NCBI GenBank assembly: GCA_030068145.1
Contig: JAPJBO010000817.1
Location: forward strand, 39,313-103,312
Source: Diplonema papillatum
Taxonomy: Eukaryota > Euglenozoa > Diplonemea > Diplonemida > Diplonemidae
Length of the DNA stretch: 64,000 nt
Direction: 5' to 3'
Under the pieces are notes generated by a model. The model had not been told where the DNA came from. It ran no database searches and saw nothing but the letters and a program-made list of their open reading frames with translations. This document shows, piece by piece, positions 1-9,600 of the stretch. Position numbers and translations under genes: made by a program. Each line of letters begins with the position of its first letter. The first letter of the stretch is position 1.

Positions 1-114
1 GCTCGTGTTCCGATAAGGCACCTGTCAGGCAATACGACGTTGAGCTCGCAAGCCAAAGGTTATATATACCACTTACTGTCAATTACCTGGCAGTTGCTGT
101 CAAACCGGGGTATC

Positions 115-480
115 CGAGCGAGATTCGGAACAGAAACGGGGGCTAAACCCCGAAGGAAGTCGGACGTGATAGCTCCCCTGCGGAAACGCCACACATTATA
201 CCAGCCACTGCTAGAAAACTCGGAAAACTCCGAGTTTATTTTGAAAGAAGTACCCGATTCTCCGACCCCGAAACGCCAGACCAAAGCCATAGGCTCAGAG
301 AGTCGAAATAAGAGGACGCCGAACGCCACCCCCAAATATAGGTGTTCCTTGGCGACTTACTCCCCAACTCGTCCTGTGGCCCGCGCAGCGGTGTTTTTCT
401 TTTTTTTTTTTTGGGAGGGGGTTTGAGGGGTACTAAAGCTCATGTGTGAGCCTTAGTTCTCCCTTCCCATGAAAATGTCT
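115..480. repeat. Dispersed repeat, copy 1 (also at 30148-30475)
   Basis: This stretch matches 30148-30475 in the same orientation. It starts around the words AACGGGGG and AAGGAAGTCGGACGTGAT, passes a shared T-run and GGGGGTTT tract, and ends at ACTAAAGCTCATGTGTGAGCC. The frames here are not conserved between the copies, so I read it as non-coding. It may be the leftmost anchor of the segmental duplication or simply a dispersed repeat. Confidence 0.75.
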
Positions 481-1183
481 TTTACTGTCTGTCCGCTGAC
501 TTTTCTACACTGCTCTTGGCGGACGTGTGGACACTTTGAGTTTCCCATGGTCAAGCTTGTAGTGTTTCGCCAGCTGTTGGGGTGCCATGCTCATGCCGCT
601 TCGTACTTGGCCTGGCTTGCCATGTCTCTCATCAGAAACTCGTCCTCACTCGTTTTGGCAGCCATACATCCTTCTCCGTTTTGGGCAGGTTTTCCCCCCT
701 TCCTGGTCGTGATGGTTGCACATCGAGACAGGCACTGAGAAGATCGGCTGCTGCCATCGGTGAAGGGGGGCGGTCCTGCCGGAGTTGTAAGCCTTTATTG
801 GGTGCACGAAGACAAACCAGGAATATCATCGACTACACGTCGAAGAAAGCCACCTCTGTTGCAGGGACGTTGCTTGGAACGGACCGCCGTCAGACTTCTT
901 TGCCAGTCAGGTGCTTCAATGCCAGCTATGGCAAGCATCGCCCTCTGGGGTTTACAGCATTACGTACACCACTCGCAGTGTATCAAAGTCAGCTGACAGA
1001 CAGTAAAGCTATCTTCTTGCCTCGAGTTTTCCAGATTGCCACTCGAGCCCTACGGGCTCTCGTGGCGATCTGGAAAACTCTCGTGCAAGAAACCAACTTT
1101 TCTCTCGGCGAATAAAGAGCTATTTCTACCTGGCACGCGACTTTTCTGCACTCTCGGGGTGCTAATTTTCTACCCTCTGGACC
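481..1183. other. Stretch without recognisable genes
   Basis: Only short overlapping open frames occur here and none shows a motif I recognise. At about 1036-1082 there is a local inverted repeat around CTCGAGTTTTCCAGATTGCC and its complement. Confidence 0.4.
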
Positions 1184-1245
1184 TACTTTTCTACACTCCA
1201 GACCTACTTTTCTACACTCCAGACCTACTTTTTTACACTCCAGGT
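1184..1245. repeat. Tandem repeat, 21-bp unit, three copies
   Basis: The unit CCTACTTTTCTACACTCCAG is repeated three times with single-base changes. Confidence 0.85.
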
Positions 1246-1325
1246 CAATGCAATGTTTTCCAGATTATGCAGCACAAGAACACAGGATTCCAGTGGACAA
1301 AAGAGCAAAGTAGGCAATTTTTGCT

Positions 1326-2118
1326 GGCATTAGGCCGTGGCATGGCTTGTTTTTGAGAGTGAATAGCATGAAACCGTGCCACCTGCGCAATGACGCAGAA
1401 AGAGGCAAGAACAGGTCTAGATGCCTGTGTGGCACGGGTCAGTAGCAGAAAACCGTGCCACCGATGATGTATACAACTGCTGGCCGGGTGCGACTCCTTT
1501 TTGGACCCCACGAACATCACCTGCCCCCACGGTTGACTTTCTTGCCAAGTCTCGCAATTTTGGAAGCGGCACAAGGCTTTTGATCAATGTACTGATGGAC
1601 AAGTCTTGGGGCTTGACCAGCCGCAAAAGCTCCGAAGTGCTGCTACAGACCGGCCTGAATCGTTGTGTTTCCAAAAAGTGTGCGCACCCCCCGAGTTCAG
1701 AAAAGACGCGCTCTGCGGTGGCATTAGGCCGTGGCATGGCTTGTTTTTGAGAGTGAATAGCATGAAACCGTGCCACCTGCGAAATGACGCAGAAAGAGGC
1801 AAGAACAAGTCTAGATGCCTGTGTGGCACGGGTCAGTTTTGAGAGTGAATACCAGAAACCCGTGCCACCGATGATGTAGACAACTGCTGGCTGGGTGACT
1901 CCTTTTTGGACCCCACGAACATCACCTGCCCCCACGGTTGACTTTCTTGCCAAAGTCTCGCAATTTTGGAAGCCGTACAAGGCTTTTGATCATTGTACTG
2001 ATGGACAAGTCTTGGGGCTTGACCAGCCGCAAACACTCTGAAGTGCTGCTACACGCCTGAATCGTTGTGTTTCCAACAAGTGTGCGCACCCCTCGAGTTC
2101 AGAAAAGAGCTCTGCGGT
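1326..2118. repeat. Tandem duplication of a ~394-bp unit
   Basis: Two head-to-tail units start at GGCATTAGGCCGTGGCATGG, at 1326 and 1720, and run to about 1719 and 2118. They share nearly the whole sequence, with small indels. Within each unit the text GTGCCACCGATGATGTA and its near complement form a local inverted repeat. Long minus-strand frames cross the unit only because the duplication is recent; I see no protein motif. Confidence 0.85.
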
Positions 2119-3590
2119 AGAAAAGCCATCTTATTCATTCGAAAAAGTGGTTTTCTGACACTCGTAGTTTCCCGGTGTGCCACGAGTGGCCGTAGGCAGG
2201 CATAATTGCTCGTTCTTGCTGTGGTCGCGTCGTTGGTCGACGCGCCAGATGATCGTAGCAGCGAAGTTGACCAACGTGACGAGGCGATGGATGACATCGA
2301 CGCCGAGGAGGAGGTGGAGGAAGATGAAGGGGGGGTCCGAAGCGTCGATTCCGTCGTCGTTTGCCTAAAACTGTTCAGGCAATCCGCGTTGTTCAAGTCC
2401 TCTCATAGTACTGCAGGCGTACAATTCGCGAAGATGCTCAACCCTACAACAGCTTACAGAAGGCTTTTCGAAGATGAAAGACAAGGTGGGGTAGAGCTAC
2501 CTTGTGCGGATAGAAAACGAAGGGGGCGGAAATCGTCGAGAATTTCACTACGGTACAAACAACGTTGGACAATATGAAAAGGCCACCCAGTTCCCCGGGA
2601 AAACGTCCACGTCAGGCATCTCGCGTGCGAGAGTTCGGAAGCGATGTCCCGAGTCATATTCTGCACACGTGCCATTCGCAGCCCCGGATCTCACGGGGCA
2701 CAGCTGCAAATATTTCGAACAAGCGCGTGCGCCGCGTGGAGTAGATGACGACTGGCTACTTGTCACTACGGTTTGCTACAAACTGGCGTTTTTACTTGAC
2801 ACAGTTGGGCAAGCCGCAATGTGCCTCACAGGTTCCCTGGCTAGCAACAGGTTTGCCACACAACCAGCATGTTAGCTCCTCTTGGGGCCCGAGTCTGCTG
2901 ATTCGCACGGGGTTTAAGCTCAGAATTCAGTTTCGCAGGGAGAAAAAGTTGGTGAAAATTTTGCAGTGTGTGACTGATTTCGAGAATTCTATAAGTACAT
3001 ATATGCCCCCCACAAAAATAAGCAAACGCCTAACGCCGGCCCAGATTCTTATTTTTGGCCTTGTGGCTCACTACAAGGACTTCCGTTTGCTCGCTGAAAT
3101 ATCTGCTAGAAACGGAAGACGATGCCGATAAAGCGACGACAATTGAGCTTGGCGGATGGGTTCGTGAGGGCGTTCCTGAGCGAGAGAGTAAGATGCGTGT
3201 TCCACTTCGAAAAGGGAACCTGATGAGCCTCCAATCCCAGAGAGTATCGACCTATAGCAACCATGCGTCTCGTCGCACAGTTGCTCCATACCGCGGGTAA
3301 GGATGAGACCGTTGGTCCTGGAGCACGTAGATGTTGCCTCACAGTCAGAACCGCTCTGTGGGTACTGTCCTGCCCATCGCACCCCACGTTGTGCAAAAGT
3401 CAACGCGATATCCGCCACAGACGATGGCGCGAACCTCTACTGCGTGTGGCTCCATCTGCTGCTTGGTCATCACCGTCATGTGATGTAAACTCAGGGGGTC
3501 GGCAGTGATTCTGCTGTGAGCGACGGTGAAGTTGCGATGTTTTTGGTATTGCGACGATATTTTTAGCCTTGTACAAGTGATAGACTTATT
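2119..3590. other. Unassigned stretch with weak open frames
   Basis: A plus-strand frame at 2206-2577 encodes about 120 residues, with an acidic run (residues 25-45) and a basic C-terminal part. A frame at 3303-3488 is Cys/His rich (a CGYC pair followed by further Cys and His). Neither matches a family I know. A small exon or a mobile-element relic is possible. Confidence 0.25.
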
Positions 3591-3598
3591 CTTGCGGT

Positions 3599-4549
3599 CA
3601 TGTTTGAAGCGGTCAGCGTACTTGCGCTTTCAAACTTCCACAATGCCTCACCACAGCATCCGAAGGCTTCGCGCAGCTGTCTAAGGTTGCCAGGCAGCAG
3701 TTGCAAGTGGGCGAAGCGGCGATCAATCAAACACGCGGCTCGCTCCTTGCCGTCCGCTTGGTGCTTGATGAAGGGAAGGACATGGCGGTGAAATCGTTTG
3801 AAGCTTTGCTGGCTGCCATCGAACACAGTATCGGTACCGGGATTCTGCATTCCTTCAACACCACCGCAGCGGAGGAGCTCATAGTCACCTGGGGCGTGGC
3901 TGGCAATCCGATGAGCACGAGGACCACACAAGAGAGAGCCGTGCATGCTGCGCTTGGGATCAAACACCTCTTGGCTGCAGAGAAGATGTCAGTAGCGATG
4001 ACAGCCATCTCCGCAAAGTTTAGTGCAGGCAACGTTGGGAGTAAGAGAACCCGTGGGTTCGCTGTGTTTGGAGCGCCGATCCGGTTGCTTCCGACCATGT
4101 CATCGGCCAGCAAATGCATCAGCCAGACGATGTCAGCCACGACGATCCTGGTGAACAACGAAATTTCGAAGACACAAGGGTTCAGCTGCACTCCGGTCGA
4201 CTCCGTCATAAGCAACAATGGCACATTGACCGTCTTCTACGAGCTCGCCGGACAGACTCAGATCAACGAGCAAGAATGGATGTACCAACTGCAGGAGATG
4301 GAGCTGAAAGCCACCCGCACGTTCGAGATGTATTTGAAGGAGTTGCTATTGAAGACGAGTGCAGACATGTCAGACGTATCGGAGATTATCACCGTGCCAT
4401 CCAATACGGCTTCCGATGGAAACCCTGTCATGCTAAAAATCCGGCGCTTGCTGGATCCGTCGCAGATGCTCAACGACATTCCGATTTGCAGTTTGATCGA
4501 AAGACGAAGCGTTGTCCTTCTCGCCGCCGCAGGACAAGGCGCTGTCTGA
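3599..4549 (+). pseudogene. Class III nucleotide cyclase homology exon, copy a (frame broken, catalytic residues lost)
   Basis: This exon encodes a class III adenylate/guanylate cyclase homology domain followed by the helical tail usual in protist receptor cyclases. The start of the fold is visible as VSVLALSNFH in the frame beginning near 3600. From about 3650 the homology continues in another frame (QVGEAAI at 3704 onward to the stop at 4547). Recognisable blocks are HSFNTTAAEELIVTWG (~3847), where active enzymes carry a Gly-Asp, and GNVGSKRTRGFAVFGAPIR (~4030), the GNVGS turn before the catalytic Asn/Arg helix. The usual metal-binding Asp residues and the Asn and Arg of the VNxAxR helix are replaced (S; TTAAEE; R; T), so I infer a catalytically dead domain. 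The tail contains EQEWMYQL, typical of this family. The matching receptor part would lie left of the window. The sequence is about 90% identical to copy b at 36374-37346, which has the same frame break. Confidence 0.7.
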
Positions 4550-4646
4550 TGTTCGAAGTACCTTGCCATCAACATGCAAATACCGCAGGTCAAGGCGCTG
4601 TCTGATGTTCGAAGTACCTTGCCATCAACATGCAAATACCGCAGGA
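4535..4646. repeat. 56-bp tandem duplication over the cyclase stop codon
   Basis: CAAGGCGCTGTCTGATGTTC and the next 36 bases occur at 4535 and again at 4591. The first copy contains the TGA that ends the cyclase frame. Cyclase copy b has only one, so the duplication arose after the segmental duplication. Confidence 0.9.
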
Positions 4647-4901
4647 CTAGTCCCTCAAGGTTTCATACCCTACCCGCGGAGTCTTACACTCCCTGCGACC
4701 CTTCCGCCCAAGTGCCACCGGGGACTTGGGCGAGCACGCTGAGGTCCAATCTACTAGCCAGGCTTCCCAACAGAGTGTCGTCCCGCGCATCAGCCGCGTG
4801 GCTCCACGTCACCAACGGATGCTCGGTCATCCGCGACTTCTAGTCTGAGGCATACACAAGACACTTCGTTGATACCCGTTGTCTGCGGTCAACCCGGATA
4901 A

Positions 4902-5337
4902 TCACCCCTCCATCCTCCTCTTCTTCGCAGTCGGCACGTGCATCGCTACCGTGGCCCTGTGTTGCAACGCCGTGTCCGGGGACACACACCCCCACAAGTA
5001 GCGCCTCAGCGCCTCTTTCGACTTGTGTCGAGACACCGTCAGGAGCCCTTCCCAGTCCACACCTCCCAGAGCCAGGTGTTGTAGGGCACCTCGCTTCCAC
5101 CTGTGGTCCTGCACTTCGGGAAACACCGACCTTGCGACAGCCATCAGCTCGCGAACTGTTCCGGCATCGAAGTCCTTTCCTCTGAGCTTCCACTTCACCA
5201 GCAGCGAGTTCACCACGCGTCTCCGCATCCAGCAAGTCGAACACACGGCCCTGGATGACAGCTGGGGAAACAGCAGCGACGGGTCTTCCCTCTTCCAGCT
5301 TAGGGGCGACCTTGGGTGCGACCTTCGCTGGAGGCAC
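4902..5337 (-). pseudogene. Tyrosine recombinase C-terminal relic
   Basis: On the minus strand the residues HRWKRGALQHLAL are followed by SRHKSKEALRRYLW. This is the C-terminal catalytic pattern of tyrosine recombinases: an H-x-x-[RK] box, then a [GR]-[HW] box, then the nucleophilic Tyr. About 40 residues before it the homologous text continues in a neighbouring frame (RVFDLLDAETRGEL), so there is a frameshift near 5180. The first catalytic Arg box is missing, and the relic is cut at its 5' side near 5340. Cryptons and DIRS/Ngaro elements use such enzymes in eukaryotes; the fragment is too short to choose between them. It lies head to head with the zinc-finger frame on the plus strand. Confidence 0.55.
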
Positions 5338-5950
5338 AATCGAGCTGCTGGAGCTGGTTGTTTGGACAATAAAACCATCTCACAAAAACCAGCTCAAAGA
5401 CTACCCACAGACGGATGTCCCGCCACCCATAGACCACAACCACTATGAACCCCCAAAGCCTGCCACGTCCAGAACCACAACACAAGAGCCGGACTCGACG
5501 CAAAGTATACTTAGAGCCATGCGCGGAGACGAGACATCTACCGACACACCCACACAACGACACGACAGCACACCCCCCACACAAACACCCACAACACCAG
5601 GCACGTCACAGACCTCCAGTACCACCGCGGAAACAGAGACCAGCAGTGAAGACGACTTACGATGTCCCCACTGCCACACACGCACAACGACAACCGGCCT
5701 CAAACTGAAGGGAAAACAAGGATTACGGACGCACCTACGTTACTGCAAGAAGAAACCAACCAGAACTAAGTCACAAGCGGAAACAACGCTGCGAAGTACC
5801 ACCCAGAAACGAGAGAGATGTCCCTACTGCCACAGCGACGGACGAACCGTGGGGAAACCACTTTTCAAAAGTCTACGACACCATAAGCCCTGGTGCAAAA
5901 AGAAGCAGTGTAAACAACGCACAGCAACGACGACTCCATCAGACGAATAA
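5255..5950 (+). CDS. Zinc-finger protein, probably element-encoded
   Basis: This open frame of 231 codons has a Thr/Pro-rich middle (about residues 60-130) and two C-terminal zinc-binding units. The first is CPHCHTRTTTTGLKLKGKQG followed by HLRYC, a C-x2-C...H-x4-C pattern. The second is CPYCHSDGRTVG ending in H-x5-C. Basic residues surround both, so nucleic-acid binding is likely. The first 40 codons overlap the recombinase relic on the other strand, so the true start is probably further in; Met codons near 5445 or 5520 are candidates. Such fingers are common in transposon proteins. No complete partner gene is visible. Confidence 0.45.
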   Translation: MTAGETAATGLPSSSLGATLGATFAGGTIELLELVVWTIKPSHKNQLKDYPQTDVPPPIDHNHYEPPKPATSRTTTQEPDSTQSILRAMRGDETSTDTPTQRHDSTPPTQTPTTPGTSQTSSTTAETETSSEDDLRCPHCHTRTTTTGLKLKGKQGLRTHLRYCKKKPTRTKSQAETTLRSTTQKRERCPYCHSDGRTVGKPLFKSLRHHKPWCKKKQCKQRTATTTPSDE

Positions 5951-6119
5951 CCTCACTAACCATGGGTACCCAGTGTGCCCAGAGTGCCTTAACTGTGGCG
6001 AGCAACGAACAGTTTTACCCTGCAATCTACCCAAAAAAAACCTTATCTTAGGACGGAAGCAACCCGCACCACATGAAGCACCGCAAGTGCCGCGAAATCC
6101 AAGCACCACACTGCGAGAA

Positions 6120-6530
6120 AATACATCACCCATTCCACGAAAAAGTGTCACAGATTTCGGCTTTTTTCGGATTTCTGCCGAAAATTTCCATCTGCAGGTC
6201 CGAAAATGGTCGGTTTCGAGATTTTGAGGACACGTTTGAATCCGTTGAGGACAGGGCTTTCCGAATATTTGGTCGGATAAAATTTTTGACCGACCCCCCC
6301 CCGGAAATGGAGGTCGGCACCCGAAAAAATGGGGTCCTGGAGATCGGTTTTTTTTCTCTCTGCATCCAGGAGGGGGTCAGATTTTGATCGCTGGGCTAGC
6401 TGGCAGCTTGCCCATAATCGCGCATCCCAGAACTACTCGAAAACCAAAAGATTTCCCAAAAAGACCTCGAAAATAATTTCCAGACGGCTGCTTTTCACAC
6501 CGAAAAATCGCAAAAAAAAAAAATTCGGAC
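6120..6530. repeat. SINE-like body sequences in two orientations
   Basis: The first part (TCACCCATTCCACGAAAAAG, 6128 on) is the inverse of 12190-12222. The later part (6390-6505, GCTTGCCCATAATCGC and GACGGCTGCTTTTCA) matches 12061-12180 and 58350-58470 in direct orientation. I read the two as separate insertions of one repeat family. Confidence 0.55.
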
Positions 6531-6533
6531 CGG

Positions 6534-6598
6534 GGGAATCGAACCACGGCCTACAGGGGCCCAGGAGGGTGCGGTAACCGTTAGGCTATGTTGCCAAA
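6534..6598 (-). repeat. tRNA-derived SINE head (pol III A and B boxes)
   Basis: Read on the minus strand, this has an A box TAGCCTAACGG (6578-6588) fitting TRGYNNANNGG and a B box GGTTCGATTCC (6535-6545) fitting the consensus exactly, with about 32 bases between. The stems do not fold into a clean tRNA cloverleaf, so I call it a tRNA-derived SINE head rather than a functional tRNA. Confidence 0.55.
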
Positions 6599-6606
6599 CC
6601 TCGGGC

Positions 6607-9600
6607 CATTTTTTTTTTTTTTTTTTTTAACATTTCGACGCCCGTAGGCAACGGCTTCACTGGGCCGGATTTAACGTCGGGTTAGAAACTGAACTGATAC
6701 TGAAAGAAAAATGGAAACGGGGAGGAATTCGATTGTCGGGGCTTCCTGCAAACTGATCCCCCCATGTAGGCCTTACTAGTGACGGCCGGGTAGGTCAGGT
6801 GGAGCGCCCGTGACTGACAGATGCAGCTAGACAGTGTAGGCTTAGACCTATTCTGTAGCCTGTTACGCTAATGCCTTGACAACTTGCTGTTCGAGCCCTT
6901 ATCACTGGGACTTGTGCACTGACTAGCGAGACTGAGCGAATGTACACATGGTACACGGCTGAATGTGTACATGCTTCGATGCATACGTGCATGCGCGTTG
7001 CACATAAGTACGAGAATATGGCAGTAACGGCAGGGCCGTTGTCGAAAGTCACAGTGCAGACCTGAGCCACCGTTCACACCCCCGATCCGACTAGCCGACG
7101 AAAGAAGGCTAAGTTGCCGGAACAAACGTGTACGCATACAATGACAACCTTGTTATGACGAGGACGGTTGGCCACAGGCTGACCTTGCTTCAGGTAAGGC
7201 CGGCGACCTGAGCATTAACTCAGGTGTTGACTGCACTAGAGAAGCTTACAGGTAACGATGTAATTCACAAAGCAATAGGCGGCATCCGGCGCGCTCTACA
7301 CGACGTCACAGCGGCGACTCTTTCAAACGAACGGTTGCGCCGACTTGCGGGGACACGGTCATTTGCAGCCAAGCCCTAAGACTCAGCGAACGCCTTCGAA
7401 GATGTTGACAATCTCCGCGGCTGAAACAGATTAGTGTCCAACGCGAGCGGCATCGCAATCCGTTGGTGGGATGATGTCGCTTCAGCCTGAACCCCTGGCA
7501 TTGCGGACGTTAGTGCAAGGTGTTCACCAGGTTCAATTCAGGGTTGGAGACCGTTCACTTTTTCTATTCGGTTGGAAGGGAGGACAGAGTTGTTGATTGA
7601 GTTTGAACAGGTGCCAGAGGTGGTGATGCAAGTCATCGCATGCTGCAGGCGCGCGGTCTTCGGACAACCGCACAGCAGGCTGCAGGTGTAGCAGGCTTCT
7701 CGTGCAGTTGAAAACGGACGAGCCCGCTCAGGCCCACTCACCCGGACTACTGCTGGTAGTTGAAACCGCAGCCTGCATGTCCAGGGCGTCCTCGAACCGG
7801 AGCGTGCCAGTGCAAGAGTCCAGGTCCGGTGTCGGAGAACGATCCGATTCGTGCTGAGGCCCGGCGAGTTGACTGCCATTCGAACTGATATCCGGCCCAG
7901 GTACCAGTTGACTCGAAAGCAACGGAACCACAGGCGAACTCAACTGCGATAGAACGGTCTGAGAGCTCCAGGCCGAGAGCATGTCGCTCGAGACAGCAGG
8001 AGCTGCAGCATTGCTCCACAGCAGATCATCGTCGTTGAGCAGGATCCGGTACCGCGGTATCGCTCCGACTTCCTGCAGGTACCGAAGAGCGATCTCCGGA
8101 TGCTGGAACAGCAGGAGCCAAAGTTTGTCCTTTGTTCCTACGTGCTTCAAGCCCTCCGTGCGACCACTCTTGTCTGCCATGACCGCCCACATGCTGTCCC
8201 GAAGCCGCTGGGTCACAAGGTCGGTGCAGCATACGAACAAGTGCTCCAGCGGACTACGGGAGCGGCGACCACAGACTGGGCAAGGAAGAAAAAGCTGGCG
8301 TCGGTCACAACGATGCATCGTGTGGTACTCAGCTGAGTACATCGTCATGACAAGCGGGTGGTGACCCGTCCGCAACTGGCGCGATTCCTTCTCCGCCCGG
8401 TTGGTGAGGTCCTTGCGGCGCTTGATAACGCGCCCGTTCACAATGCCAGCAAACGGAGTTTCGTTACCTGCCATCGCAGCCCGCCCGTAAGCCATGATCG
8501 CCATACTCTCGTTGTACTCCCGGGTGAGCCGTGATTTATAGCGTGTTGACGCATCAACTGCTGCAATAGGAGGATGCACCCTGGTGACACCAAATGACGG
8601 ACCAGTCATGGCCCTGTAGTGGCGACAGGCGGCATCCTTGGCGAGCTTGTCAGCGACTTCGTTGCCCCGCAGGCCGCAATGACCGTAGACGAACTGGATG
8701 GTGATACGGCACCCCCGGGAGTTGAGTTCGTTGAGCGCAAGCCAAATTTCAATCATCAATGGCTGTTTCTGGGCATGCGGGCCATTGCAAAGGTCTCGGA
8801 GAAGCGACTGAGAATCACTCAGGATGAGGATTTCGAGAGGTACATCAGTCGGCGGCAGCACAGCCAACAGTACTCTGAGGGTCTCAACCATCGCGACCGT
8901 TTCTGCTCTTGTGCTCGACGGGAACTTGCCAGCCGGACAGGTGCTGGAGATTGTCGGGCAGCCGTGTTCGAAGCGGACCTCAAAGCCATGTGCATCGGTT
9001 AGTCGTACCGAAGGACCGAACTCCAAATAAGTGGCAGCTCCGCCCCACGTTGTCACATCGTTATAGAACACTTGCCATCGCAGTTGCCGACGGTCGAACC
9101 CCGGGTCCCCTATAGGAGGGGGCGACGGGAGGCTTTGCTTCATGACCGAACCATCAGCCCATGCCGTGCAGTCGGGTGATGGCAACGCACGGAGGCGTTT
9201 TTCCACGATGCTTCTCTTCTCGGCCGGGGTCTTGCCTTCCGGTAACGAGGGATGAATTGCAACTGGAGGACGCAGGGACCAGGGTGCAAACGGGTTGAAC
9301 ACGAACGTCTCTCGCGGAGGGTCACGTGTACCCGCTCTCCTTTCAAGGTCAACATAACGGGCCAGTGGGGTAGCTGGTGCGTTGAGGGTTCGGTCCCAGA
9401 GGAGGCTTCGCAGTTTTAATTTTTCGTAAAGGCTGCCAAGGCGGTGGTCGATGTAGACTTTGATGGGGGGGATACCGGCCTCTTGAGTGGCGACAAGGTC
9501 TGATATACCTTTCCTACACCCCAGCACGTACGTCAGCGAGCGCCTGTGCAACCTCTCGAATTTCTCGAGATACGGGCTCGTGAAGCCTCTTCTACCGCCT

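Noticed and set aside
1245-1980. Long minus-strand frames over the 394-base duplication
   Set aside because: The open length comes from the tandem duplication, and no motif or conserved start is present.
3727-4224. Minus-strand frame opposite cyclase exon a
   Set aside because: It is a shadow of the coding strand, present likewise opposite copy b because the template is conserved.
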